DNA from: Apricaphanius iberus
Taxonomy: Eukaryota > Chordata > Actinopteri > Cyprinodontiformes > Aphaniidae
Direction: 5' to 3'
Length of the DNA stretch: 64,000 nt
Assembly: GCA_028564705.1 (NCBI GenBank)
Contig: JAPXFQ010002080.1
Span: 248,001 to 312,000 of the forward strand
In this document: in pieces, positions 33,001-43,267 of the stretch
Position numbering within the stretch: position 1 is the first letter of the stretch
How the letters are laid out: every line of letters begins with the position of its first letter
Notes under the pieces: generated by a model
The model's input: the letters and a program-made list of their open reading frames with translations, nothing else
What the model was told of the DNA's origin: nothing
The model's database searches: none
Program-made: the position numbers and the translations under genes

Positions 33001-35965
33001 TGCAGAGCAGCAGGATGTCGTGGGAGTTGTGGTCCTTCATCTCGGTGGGGAAGTGTCGTCTGTACTCGTGTGGCACAATGTTTTTCCTGCCGCGCCAGGG
33101 AGAGTTTAGGAGGAATGTCACGCATGAAAAGGAATGCCTCTAGAGAATCAGGCCCTGTCCACACGTAGCCGGGTATCTCACAAAACGGAGATATTTTTCT
33201 ACGGTTTGGTCTGTCATCCACACGTAAACTGAGATTTTCGGCACCAAAACGATAGCAAGATTTGCGCTTTCTGTGTCTGCGTGTGGACGCACGAAAACAG
33301 AGTTTTAAGAGACGTAACATCAACATCCGCCACAAAAAGTGCTCAAACATCACTTGTGCGACCTGTGTTTACTCTCAATCATTGTTAAAGCGCGTTTTGT
33401 TTGTTTGCTTTTACAGCTCTGTTACTGCTGCGAGCTGAAGATGGATAGAAAGTTATGCCCCATTTCCACCAGGTCCAGAACAGTACAGAATGGAACAGGT
33501 AGGTTGTGTTTCTATTACCATCTCAAAAGAATGGTAGTGGGCGTGGATGTGGCCGTGCTTAGTTTAACAAAAGCTCCAGCAAAAAGCGTCTCTTCTGTTG
33601 TTGAAGATTTAATTTTTGGAAAACAGATTTTTTTTTAACCAATGTACTACTTAGACTTCCATAGCTCAGAGTGATGTCAATCTAGCATCTTGTTTTACAA
33701 GGATACTTCGCAGCTTTTTTTTAGTTGGTAATTAAGTTCAAGTCAGTCCCAGGACAGGATGATTGCAATAAAAGGAGGTTTTTGAAGATATTTTTTTATC
33801 ACTTGCCATTTCTTCTTCTTGGTTTTGTGATTCAAAATTTGAAATCGGATTCGGTATGAAAATAATTAGACGTAATTTTTAAGCCATATCACCCAGCCCT
33901 ACCCCTAGTGTCTCTGAAAATATTCACTCTATTCTAAACCTGTAAAATAAGGGTTTGGCCCTCGTTTAAAAATGTTAGTCAACTGTGAAAAAGACTAATC
34001 GCTGTTGGGATGTGAACCTAGACCTACCCAACGGGAGTCACCAACCCTAACCACTCAGCCAACATGATCCCCACGTCGTTTAAAACCTATTTAATTCCCG
34101 ACTCGTACGGATTTCTTAATTTTAGGTTGCTTGCAGTTAACAGTAGTGTGCCGCTTATTTGAAACCTTAAACTATAGCTTCCTCTGAGACAACTCCAGAC
34201 CAGTCAGCAGGCTACCGCTGCTGGGTAAGAGTGAGACAGTCCATAGGTGGGCGTGTTTGTTCACTTCGGAGCGCTTGGAACCAAGGCAGACGTAGTTAAA
34301 AAAACCGGAAAAAAAAAACGGTCGGTTCAGAACAGACGCAGGTAATGGAAACGCTCCACAAGCGTTCAAAAGCGCCCCGTTCCGTTCCTAGTGAAAATGC
34401 GTCATTATTCCTAGAACTACTGCCCCCTACAGGTTTGCCACGTCTATGAATGTGCTGGAAAACTCATTTATCCTGTTATGTGTGGATGGAGTTTTTTTTT
34501 TTTTTAAAGCAGCAGAGTAAAATCTTCGTTTTTAAAAAACCCCAGCTACGTGTGAACACGGCCTCAGGCGTCGTGATTTAAGAGATTACGTGGAATCTAC
34601 AGCGAACAAACCTGATGTAGGAATCTGCTTTTCCACAGACGACGCAGAGGTTTTCCTTGGCTGTCAGGTAGTAGTCCTGTTGGGAGTCGGGGCGTCCTGA
34701 TGGCTCAAAGAGCAGCCGCACAATGAAAGGATCTTCACTCTGCAGCACTGCATTATAAACAGCACCATTTGGATAAGCAGTTAAAAATTATCATTTATGG
34801 GGGATAATTGCCTGAACTTTTTCACATATAGTCACAAAATGCATTACCTCCAATTCCTTTGTCCAGGTACCATTTCGCTTTCTTTTTGTCACATGTACAG
34901 AGCGGTTGGCCATCAGGAGCATACAGGAAGCAGTTATCATAAAGAGGAGACTTTCTGTATCAAACACGGGTAAGAGATTTAACACTCCAACAGGAGAGAA
35001 AGCAAAGCAAACCGTCTCGTCTCTCGTCTGATCAGAACTCGCCGACTCGTCTTACCTGGCGGAGTAGCCGACGCCCAGCGGTTTCCTCTTGTTATTCCTT
35101 CGAGGGTCTGGGACTTGCTGATCTCCAGACTCTGGGCTTTCACATGCCGCCTGCTTCCGCGTCCGCCGCCTCCTCTCTCCTTCGTGCGTCCCCTCGTCTC
35201 CGTCTCCCCGGCCCCTGAAGGGGACGTCCACCAGGCCCTGGCAGCGGGAGACCAGCTCAGAATAGGAGCTCCCGCTGGGAAAGGCGGGACCGGTTTCAGT
35301 CTGGAGGCCCAGGAGACGGAGGAAGAGCGCGACGGAGATCTGAGCGTCTCTGGCGGCGTACGTCATCTGGAGGAGGCAGAGAAGGAGGAATCAACAGAAA
35401 CCTCTAGTGACAAGTCAACATTCTCACATCAGGCAGAGGTAAAGTTAATTTGGTCACAGTCAGCAGATTTTCTTTTCAATGACTTTCACTTTAGTGTCAA
35501 AAAACCTTTTATTTAGAGCTGTAACCTTTAAAATGTATTAGTTTTTACTAGGGATATCCGATATTATTGGCCTAAAGTCATTATTAAAATGTAATATCGG
35601 AATTTATCGGTTTTTATTTTTTTTAATAAGATGAGTTTTTCACACCATACACATATTATATATCAAACTCTTCAGCTACTTCTTTTCTCTTTCAGAATGT
35701 AAAAAAATGACAGATTGAAGTTTAGTTTTTGAGAAAATGTTCCAGCTACTTTTGAAGACAAATTAAAAATGGCACCTTTTTCAATTGCCTAACTAAAATT
35801 CTAGTACCTATTACATTTTCTAAATTTTTAAAACTCAAGTATGTATGATACAAGATCTTTCATTGTGGTTACCTAAAAGGGTTTAGTAGTTTTTGTTATT
35901 TCATGAGGGAGGGTCCCCACATATCGGTAATTATGAGTAAGGCTATATCGGTAGAAAAGTATATT

Positions 35966-36010
<45 letters not shown>

Positions 36011-38458
36011 CATCTGTAGCACCCCGGATTAAGTTTCACTAGGGGTAAGGCGGGACCGGTTGACAGTAATTAAGAGAGAGCAAAACTAGCAGGTAACAGG
36101 AAAGTTGGATGAACTATAGAAAATGTGCTCCGTTACAGATTACTGTGAATTAGAAAGTGACAGTCGGGGTCCCGCTACATGTTGACGTCTGATGCAGAGG
36201 TCAACATGTAGCCCTGATTATACTGACTGCCCTGCCAGTACGCATCAGCAGGGACAGAATATAGTCGGGGCCAGAAGGTGGCGCCAAACAAAGCGCATAA
36301 AGAAGACGAGGGGTCAGATCATGACTAGAGGAAAACCAAGAGCAGGAGTGTAGCTGGTTTTAATTAAATATACTGTTGACAAAATCCTAAATTCTCCTGA
36401 TGTGGATCGATTATATCTAAAGGATTGAAAAAATACGAAACAGGCCTTATACTCACAAAAATAAAAACCTTTATTTCTCATTTCTTCTCTACTGAAAAGG
36501 CAAGAAACAGTGAATTACTCTTCCCAAAGAGAAAATCAAGGATGGAGTATTGGAGCTCCAGACTCTTAATCAAGTATCCATACAATGGGAGTTGCTGAGG
36601 CAACCAAAGCACAGCCTCTAAAAAAAGACATTACCTGCCACAGAACTCCTCACCAAATTTTTTTTTAAATAAATCTCTAGCACCATTCCCCTGTGAGTTT
36701 GGACCATCTCTGAGGTGCTTTGTTGCGATCCCCAGTGTTTCACAAGCCTTTATTCCAACTTACACCAACCGCCAATTACAATGACGTTACTGCCGTGCGC
36801 CACATCACTTCCAAGTCTGAGGAGGACTTTCACTGTGTCCCCTACGAAGGCGGTCGGTTAGACGGAACTTGCTACTGTAAACTGTTAGTGTGTTTCCAAA
36901 CTGCAGAAACAAAACTTTCCTTGCCTGACATTGTAAATGGCAATACAACAGCAAATATACAAACCAATATCTTGCTTTTATTTATTTGGGTCCCTTTATT
37001 TATGTCTTTAATAAAAATGGAATTGCTTTCTCAATGCGATTTTTGGTCTCCAACTTTGGCAACAACTGCACTGGAGCAACTCAAAGGGGAAAAGAACAGA
37101 TTTAGTAGATCGATCTGTCATTGTTGGAATTCAAGTGCGACCAAAGACCCCATTCTCTATAAGACAGTTTTTCTAACATGTTTGCAGTAAAAAGGAATCG
37201 AAACTTCTAGCAGTTAACAGGAAAGCTGGATGAACTACAGAAAACGTGCTCCGTCTGTTACAGATTACTGCGAATTTGGAAATGTTCCTAACCTTTATGG
37301 CAATCTCAATGTCAAGGATCAAAATTCTTGAGGGAATGAACAAAGAAAGTCGAAGCTTTACAAATAAAATTGAGAACCCTGATGAGGCAATCTTAATTTA
37401 TTTACTGCTAGATATTAATTTTGATAATCTAAAGCTTTGGAGCTCTTATATTAGAATACTTGAAATACATTTAAAGTAGTGGCTAAGTACCTGCTCTAGT
37501 GTCAACTGATCCACTTCCCAATCGCTGCAGCGCAACTCCACAGATTTATCCAGAGGTACGTTCAACAGATCTGCAGCCAAGGACTTGAGACTGAGGCCGT
37601 TACTGACAGAAGATCGCCTGGAGGTGGGAATCAGGCTCAAATGACGGCTTTGAAATCTCATCCACAACCACGAGGAACGACAGGATCTCTGACCGTACCT
37701 TTGCCTTAAGGCGAGGTGGCGCAGGTCGACTGTGGTGGCAAGGGACAGGCCGTAGTCGCGCGTCAGTCGCTTGCCGTCGTCAAGGCAACCCACTCCGACT
37801 TTCAAGACGTGGGGATCCCGGAGGACTTCCACTAAACTCGGCGGGAACGGCTGCTGGTCGCCGCGAAACGTCAGCAGCCTCACCAGAACGCACAGGCCCG
37901 AGTAGGTGGCCATCTGCAGCAGAGAGACCGCAGATGTCCGGCCCTTTGTCGAGACCTGCGACGAGAAGAAAAAAAACACGCAAGGTCAGACGACCTTCAA
38001 GGCGGATTTTCTTTTCCTTCTTCCGTTATACAGAAAGTATTTCTTACGCCTTCTGCCTTTACCCATTCACAGTCGAGCCCCAGCACCGGGAACACCGACA
38101 GCTCCTTCTGCATTAGTGGCCACATCTCCTGCCAATCCTCACTGGAGCTCACCATGACCGGTTTCACGGTCAGCAGCTGGTGACAGGACGGGATCCGGAC
38201 AGGAGGGGGCGCCCTTGTGGTCTGACACTCCGCGGTTTTGAACTCCTTGTCAGCCACAGGCGGCAGCTGGATTTGCTGACGCTCCGCGGCTTCCGCAACG
38301 TTCACAACAGGACACGGAAGGGCCACCGGATCCGCCGGCTTCTGGACAGAAGACGGCTTCTTCCGTTTCGCTCGATACACCTGCCATATGAGCAGCCCGC
38401 CTAAGGCTGCCCCCAGTACCGTTGTTAGGACAGTGGTTAAAGGTCCCCGATGAGACAT
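29789..38458 (-). CDS. exd2: EXD2: membrane-anchored DEDDy 3'-5' exonuclease, 8 coding exons
   Basis: Exons in transcript order: 38458-38048, 37955-37699, 37617-37491, 35366-35056, 34954-34848, 34747-34612, 33086-32718 and 30005-29789. Total 1935 nt, about 644 residues, against roughly 620 in human. Seen: an N-terminal hydrophobic segment (TTVLTTVLGAALGGLLIW) followed by basic residues, the exonuclease I motif LDCEW (Asp129, Glu131), the second motif VGVGCLDDGKRL, the third motif YAARDAQIS with the Tyr and Asp of DEDDy nucleases, and a C-terminal CVVCGK/HEYRRHF/HNSHD/CTSCHA module that looks like an HNH-type zinc fold. Known of the family: EXD2 promotes DNA-end resection with MRN and is also reported at the mitochondrial outer membrane. 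All catalytic residues are present, so it should be active. numb lies upstream on the same strand; bicra converges downstream. Confidence 0.93.
30006..32717. other. exd2 intron 7
   Basis: 2.7 kb. It contains a Harbinger-type MITE at 31296-31854. Elsewhere open frames at 30367-30627 (+), 30785-30976 (-) and 31855-32055 (-) show no known domain. The final 0.7 kb is AT-rich and unremarkable. Confidence 0.45.
31296..31854. mobile_element. GC-rich PIF/Harbinger-type MITE with TTA target duplication
   Basis: 559 bp. The ends agcttggtttatgcttgccg and the inverse of cggcaagcacaaaccaagct match in 19 of 20 positions. TTA flanks both sides (31293-31295 and 31855-31857), as Harbinger insertions do. The interior is CpG-rich with several gtgcgga/ccgcac motifs and short frames on both strands that I do not consider genes. 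Confidence 0.88.
32718..33086 (-). CDS. exd2: exd2 coding exon 7 (HNH-like module)
   Basis: 369 nt. Acceptor gcggcag, donor AG|gtgaat. Encodes KNIVPHEYRRHFPTEMKDHN, CTSCHAASNVHD, LLEDSDRRRVRSAARALL and QEAASLETR. The frame remains open upstream into intron DNA, but similarity starts at the acceptor. The exon is GC-rich with codon use unlike its surroundings. Confidence 0.93.
33151..34563. mobile_element. 1.4-kb inverted-repeat transposon with TCA target duplication
   Basis: The left end ggccctgtccacacgtagcc and the inverted right end ggccgtgttcacacgtagct agree in 16 of 20 positions. TCA flanks both sides (33148-33150 and 34564-34566), consistent with a Harbinger/ISL2EU-like element. A second pair of diverged inverted ends near 33455 and 34400 (tttccaccagg / ggtaatggaaacg) suggests another element nested inside. 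No transposase is visible. Confidence 0.7.
34612..34747 (-). CDS. exd2: exd2 coding exon 6
   Basis: 136 nt. Acceptor taatgcag, donor AG|gtttgt. Encodes SEDPFIVRLLFEPSGRP, then KENLCVVCGKADSYI. It contributes the first CxxC pair of the C-terminal module. Confidence 0.92.
34848..34954 (-). CDS. exd2: exd2 coding exon 5
   Basis: 107 nt. Acceptor tgatacag, donor gtaatg. Encodes KSPLYDNCFLYAPDGQPLC and CDKKKAKWYLDKGIG, nearly identical to mammalian EXD2. Confidence 0.93.
35056..35366 (-). CDS. exd2: exd2 coding exon 4 (exonuclease motif III)
   Basis: Acceptor cctccag, donor gtaaga. Begins MTYAARDAQISVALFLRLLG, with the catalytic Tyr/Asp, then a variable charged linker rich in Arg/Glu, ending RKPLGVGYSAR. 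The linker length differs from mammals, as expected. Confidence 0.92.
35549..35970. mobile_element. hAT-like MITE, second copy, right end lost
   Basis: Starts tagggatatccgatattatt. Its interior repeats, in inverse orientation, the unusual sequence of the 13386-13828 element, including ttttcacaccatacacatat and the gtttagtagtttttg region. The expected right terminus is replaced by a (TA)n tract from about 35972. Confidence 0.78.
35968..36005. repeat. (TA)n microsatellite
   Basis: Nearly perfect TA dinucleotides over about 38 bp at the broken right end of the hAT-like MITE. Confidence 0.92.
36089..37280. repeat. pair of direct repeats about 1.1 kb apart in exd2 intron 3
   Basis: Bases 36089-36165 and 37207-37283 share the order agcaggtaacaggaaag / tggatgaacta / gtgctccgt / cagattactg with scattered differences. 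Between them lies a 156-codon + strand frame (36720-37190) without a recognisable domain. This could be a decayed retroelement with long terminal repeats or a local duplication. Confidence 0.5.
37491..37617 (-). CDS. exd2: exd2 coding exon 3
   Basis: Acceptor cacctccag, donor gtactt. Encodes SNGLSLKSLAADLLN, CSDWEVDQLTLEQ. Joining to exon 2 restores the same spacing as human EXD2 between LRQR and NGLSLKSLA. Confidence 0.87.
37699..37955 (-). CDS. exd2: exd2 coding exon 2
   Basis: Acceptor gtcgcag, donor AG|gtacgg. Encodes SLLQMATYSGLCVLVRL and HVLKVGVGCLDDGKRL to LRHLALRQ. It is separated from exon 3 by an 81-nt intron that is open in frame. Confidence 0.85.
38048..38458 (-). CDS. exd2: exd2 coding exon 1 (anchor and exonuclease motif I)
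   Basis: Starts at ATG 38458 (MSHRGPLTTVLTT), 32 bp inside an exon whose acceptor lies at 38492-38491. An in-frame upstream non-ATG stretch exists, but the family start fits MSHRG. It ends GLDCEWVKAEG with donor gtaaga. It contains the transmembrane anchor, a low-complexity linker and the first two catalytic acids. Confidence 0.9.
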
Positions 38459-38564
38459 GGTGGACTTGCCCTGAGCTAGACTGTTCAAATCTAGGAGGAA
38501 AGAAAAATATCTAAATATTTAGCAGCTCTAGAGGCAGACATCCAGCAGTTTGTGAGGTCTTACC
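38459..38564 (-). other. exd2 5' untranslated sequence and first intron
   Basis: 38490-38459 is the 5' part of coding exon 1. An acceptor (inverse of ctagg) lies at 38492-38491. A donor-like gtaagac at 38563-38557 would end a non-coding first exon at 38564 and make a first intron of about 70 bp. The transcription start is not visible. Confidence 0.5.
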
Positions 38565-41192
38565 TTTCCTTAATCAGCGAGTTCTCATTTAGTCCTCGTT
38601 TTCTTTACCTCAGCAGGCTCGGTGCATCTCTGTATAAAGGAAGACATGTAATCCTTTCACAGGTTGGCCTTTATATCCTCCATTCCATGTCTGCACTACG
38701 GTCCTCTCTAAACCTGGTATCAACGTTAGGTGCAAGCTCAACAACGAACGGTCAGAACTCTTGTTAAACACACCATGAAGCGATCGGATCAATGTTATCT
38801 GCTTTAAATTGTACCGCTAAATAAAAAAGATTCAACAAACGGTTTTACAGACTGGGCGGTAACGAACAAGGACATCAAGAGGTCTAGTTATGGTTCTGTA
38901 ACATCTCAAATACACTCAGTCTCTTTAAAAAGGAGATTATGCAACTAGCAATTCAAAATTTGATTCAAAAGTTATCCCAACAGGATATCAAATGTCAGAA
39001 CTCCTGCAAGGATCTTCAGAGGAGTTGTGGATGATTATGCTGATGTGCAGGAAGGGCCTATGCTAGCAGTCAGTCTTGCAACGATGGTGAAGAGGCCTCT
39101 GACTTGAGACAGTTTCTATACCACCATGACATGAAGCAGAGACAAGATTCCACAGCAATGTGCTTTGGATGACACCATCGGTTGTTGACGAGCACTGCTA
39201 ATCCACCTCATTTGCTTTTGCCACTTTTTAAAACCTGTCGGGCTACAAGGTTAGAAAGCCACTTCCAACAATTCAAGATATCTGTATTGTGAAGAATCAG
39301 GATAAGGTTTAAACAGGTTAAACCCAGAATTCGTCCATTACGGTCTAAAATTCCAGAGTGTAAACGACTTAAAATCGCTTCTTTGAGTTTTCACACATAA
39401 AAAAAGTGTTATAAAAACTATTTACACACGTAGAAGCTAGACCATTTTAAGCATTTACCTTTTCAAAAATGAGCTGAGCTAAAACAGCCCAGGGTGCGTA
39501 ACTCCAGTGAAATAACCCTTCACAGCAGTGCTGAATCGGATGCTAACGCAGTAAACAACCTACTGGCAACTGCTATGTAAGCGGAACACCTGTAGTGTGA
39601 AAGTTAACACTTTGTTTGAAGCGTACAGGCGTGTTAAATGTAAGAGACAATTTTGTTTCATTTATTACAATTCCATTTCCCCCATTCAGTGAAACCCACG
39701 TTAACCTGGTTAGCGTCCACGCTGACCAGTAAACTAGCCGCCCCCTCAACAGCTGCTGCTCGCAGCGCTTTGTCCCACTGCTGCTGAGACGCTGTCGCTT
39801 TCCACCAAACCTGCAGAGTTGTCCGACTGACTGACGGCCTTACCTTTGTTTCTAGCCAGCAGAACGCCCCTTCCACATCAGGCATGTCAAGTTGTCTGCT
39901 GCGCGGATCCATTTCTTCTGCGCTGCATTTATATCTGCACACCTACAGCGAGGAGCAGCGTAGCAGCTATCGCCCCCTGTTGGTTGGAAGTATAACGAAA
40001 CCACTAGAACTGTGGATCCTAAAAAAAGGCCACTAGAGCCACTTTAAAGTAGAATAAGTCATTCAGCGTGCTGTTATTTTTGATAAAATAAGAGGAAAGA
40101 AATAATCCGAACTTTCTTAAATGCATTTAAACCAAATGGTTTGAATACTTATGTTATTGCAAAAAGAAAAGGATATGTCTGCATTCCTATTGGTAACTGA
40201 TACAGTATCTTGTAGATCTTGAGTTTTTTCCGATTTTGCCCAGGGAAAACTAGCTCTGTTATTCACCTAAAAGTGAAAATTACTACAATTAAACATGAGG
40301 GTGCAAGTGTAATTATTTGGGATTGCTTTTTAGGGAAGGGTTAGTTTGAAAAAAAAAAAAAAAGATTACATTTTTTCTACAGAACTCAAAGTCAAAGTCA
40401 GAATTAAATTTTGCTTTTTCAGTGGCCTCCTAATCTTCTAAAAGAGCTAAATGCATGGCAAAAACTGACAAAAAGCTGCAAAAAGTGCAGATTGGACCTC
40501 AAAGTAGATTATTATCCCTAATAAATGCAGCAGGAACTACAGTGTGACAGTTTAGATGAAAGCATATAAATAAATCTAAGTGAAAATCTGTTCTAATACT
40601 TGAAAACTGATGTTCCGACACTCTTGGTCCAATCGGAGTTTCTATGAAATTGTAAAGAACATTTCAATCGTGTAAAACCGGCAGGATAACTGAGTAAATC
40701 CTGGGTGGTGGCAGAATCATGCAGTTAGGTCTCCCATTATGCACAGTAAATCAACAAAATACTCAGTTCTTTGATGAGAAAATTGGTACAAAAAAGCTTG
40801 ACATCTGGTGATGGCAGCCGTAGAACCCCTCCCCTAAAAGAGTAGTCATAGCAACATATGCAAAGAAACTTTTAAGATGACAAAACAAAATGTCAAAAAC
40901 CATGTAATGAGTTGGTCTGAGTGTTTTTACAACCCTGCCCTGCATGTTTAAGATGTTTCCCTGATTCTGCACGCGTGATTTCAGCCGATGGCTGGTTAAC
41001 AGGCCTCTGCTATATGTTAAAACATCTAAAACATGCAAGGCAGCGTGCCTTGAGGAGCAGGGTTGAGAAACACTCATCTACCGCATACAATCCCAGGAAG
41101 ACAAAACTATTAAAGGTGCAGGAAGGCTTTTATGAGGCACTGAATGTGAATAAATTAGAGACGCAGATTGCTTTTTCTTGTATCACCAGAAA
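38565..41192. other. region between exd2 5' end and numb 3' end
   Basis: Likely holds the exd2 promoter. A CpG-richer patch at 39560-40000 includes an unrecognised 94-codon minus-strand frame (39658-39942). A short Tc1-like patch lies near 40290-40330 and a palindromic MITE at 40930-41065. The rest is AT-rich with no coding signal. Confidence 0.45.
40930..41065. mobile_element. short palindromic MITE
   Basis: The left end caaccctgccctgcatgttt and the right end aaaacatgcaaggcagcgtg...gcagggttg are inverted copies, so the 136-bp unit can fold on itself. It has the look of a common fish interspersed hairpin repeat. Confidence 0.6.
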
Positions 41193-42512
41193 TTTATTCA
41201 ACCCATTACCTTCCGTTTTTCTCCAGAGAGCTGGAATATAGAAATGAAATACTTACAAAATGGAAAAATAGATCAGAGAATTGATCATATTTGCAGGCTT
41301 GATAAAGATTAAAAAAAACAAATGCAATAGAGAGAAATCAGAAAGTGAGGATGAAACCATTCTTCTTTTCTCCTTCTCCCATGGTGGGTTCGGCTGCCAA
41401 TCACAGCCACAGCAGGTTAACGGAAACCATGACTGACCAGCCCATGTTAATCAAGCTCACCTGTGAGGTTCGAAGGATCTGGTTTAGTGCATGTGCAAGA
41501 AAAAAACAACATAAAAATCAACTACATTAAAAAAATCTCCCTGGAGGAGAAGGTAAAAGATTGTTGTTAAATAACAAGAATATAAAACAATTGGTACTAC
41601 GAAACAAAAAAAAAGGTACTAATTTGTCCTAAATAATTAAAAATGAAGGACAGGTGTAAGAGAGGAAACTGTCACCACCATGTCTGAGTCCAAACTGATT
41701 GTTGCTGCAAAGATCCCAGATGTCTCGCTGAGAGATTTTTCACACGATGCAAGAAACCGCATCAAAGTTTTCATGTCAAAAATTAGGAGGGGTGGGGGAG
41801 GGAAAAAAAAACAACTAAAATGCACTCAAAAAGCAGCTATCCCTTCACAAAAAATTCTTTACATCACATTAAAAATTTGCACTGCTGTGAGCTCTGTATA
41901 CAGTATAGATTCTTTATATATATATATATATATATTTATGTATAACACACATGATCATTTCTTGTTTGTGTAGACATTGTAACTATCCCGTGCCTTTGGC
42001 AAGATTACTTACAACTCTTCAGTTAGATTCAAAAGCTATTTAAAATATACTTAATGCATAAAAATAAAGATTTTGGCATGGTCTCACTCTCCACTTATGA
42101 TTGGGTGGTTTTTAGGGAATACTTCTCTATCGGAAGTTGAGTTCGCTCAGTGCTACAGACCTTTGTCCTGCAGACAGGGGGCCTCAACGAGCGAAGCTGG
42201 GGGGTCGGTGAGGGGGTATGACAGAGGTGCTCCACAGGGTAGTGATAACCTTGCCCCCCCGTAAGCCGACACAAATCATTACAGACGGTACGAAGGAAAT
42301 GCCTGAGGAGCTGTAGATGTATTCACAGCGGCCTCTCGATGCTGTGCGGGGTTCCTCTTTGCTCCCCCCTCCCCCTCCTGCTGTTCTCCACTTTCTCCCG
42401 GTCGTATCGCCCCCTGCTGGCTGTGTCCAATAAAAGCCAGGAGGAAGGCTCCTGTCTTCTCCTGTTGCCGTTAAGTCCCCCGTTACCCAGTGCGTTCTTC
42501 ACTGCGCGGTGC
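41193..42512 (-). other. numb 3' untranslated region (inferred)
   Basis: No coding signal on the minus strand. A candidate AATAAA lies at 41198-41193. The stretch includes a TA-rich microsatellite (about 41916-41936). The extent is a guess from the signal. Confidence 0.4.
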
Positions 42513-43267
42513 TCAGAGCTGGATCTCGAAAGTCTTTTGCAGCTCGGTGGAGAAAGGGTTTGTGGGGGAGGGGGTGGTGCGCTGGGGCGGGCGGTTCTCC
42601 AGTGCCACCCACTGGGCTTCGAAAGCGTCTTCTTGCGGCGCTGGCGCGGACTGGGCGGACGAAGGAACGTGGGACGAGGTGGCCCAGCCGTCGGCCCTGT
42701 TAAAGGCCGCCCTGCCGTTAGGGGGCTGGAGGGGGGTGGGGCTTACCTCCGCGGGCAGTGGCGGTTTCATGTATGGGGAAATGTTACTGATGGCCTGGGT
42801 GTCAGTCTGTGTGGTGGCGCAGGACGGGACAGGATAAGGCTGGGGTTGGGTGGCGGAGCCAAACACATTGGCCACCATCTGGGAGGGAGTTATGCCAAAT
42901 ACGGGAACGCTGGGCTGAGGATACGGCAGCCCGTTGGACACTGGGTAAGAGGTCCGGGCCGGGGGCTGGGCGTGGAAGGTGGGCTGGCGGGGGGGCACCA
43001 TGGGGACTGTAGGGGGTAGAGACGGGTTAAAGGGCATGGTGGGAACGACAGGGACAGACGCCATTGGCATGTGTGGGGGGGCAGCGAATGGTTGGGGGGG
43101 AGGCGTGCCTCCAGCTGTGATTGGTTTAGACGGCGGCGCTCGGACAGATTTTGTGACTTCTTCCAACCACCGGTCGGCTTCTGATGGCGTACGTTTGTGA
43201 GCCGACATGGCCGGAGAGGCAGTGGGAGGGGCTATAATCACTGTAGTGGTTGATGGCCAGTCTCCTC
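42513..43267 (-). CDS. numb: numb terminal exon
   Basis: 755 nt. Acceptor ttaatgcag. Encodes [20 protein letters not shown], a Pro-rich stretch with [17 protein letters not shown], then [14 protein letters not shown] and [18 protein letters not shown] and TGA at 42515-42513. The NPF motif binds EH domains. The upstream DPF seen in mammals reads DAF here. Confidence 0.95.

Noticed and set aside
35115..35516. 133-codon + strand frame
   Set aside because: Antisense of exd2 exon 4, extending into flanking intron. No domain.
42339..43019. 226-codon + strand frame
   Set aside because: It is the antisense shadow of the numb terminal exon. Composition is driven by the Pro-rich coding strand.
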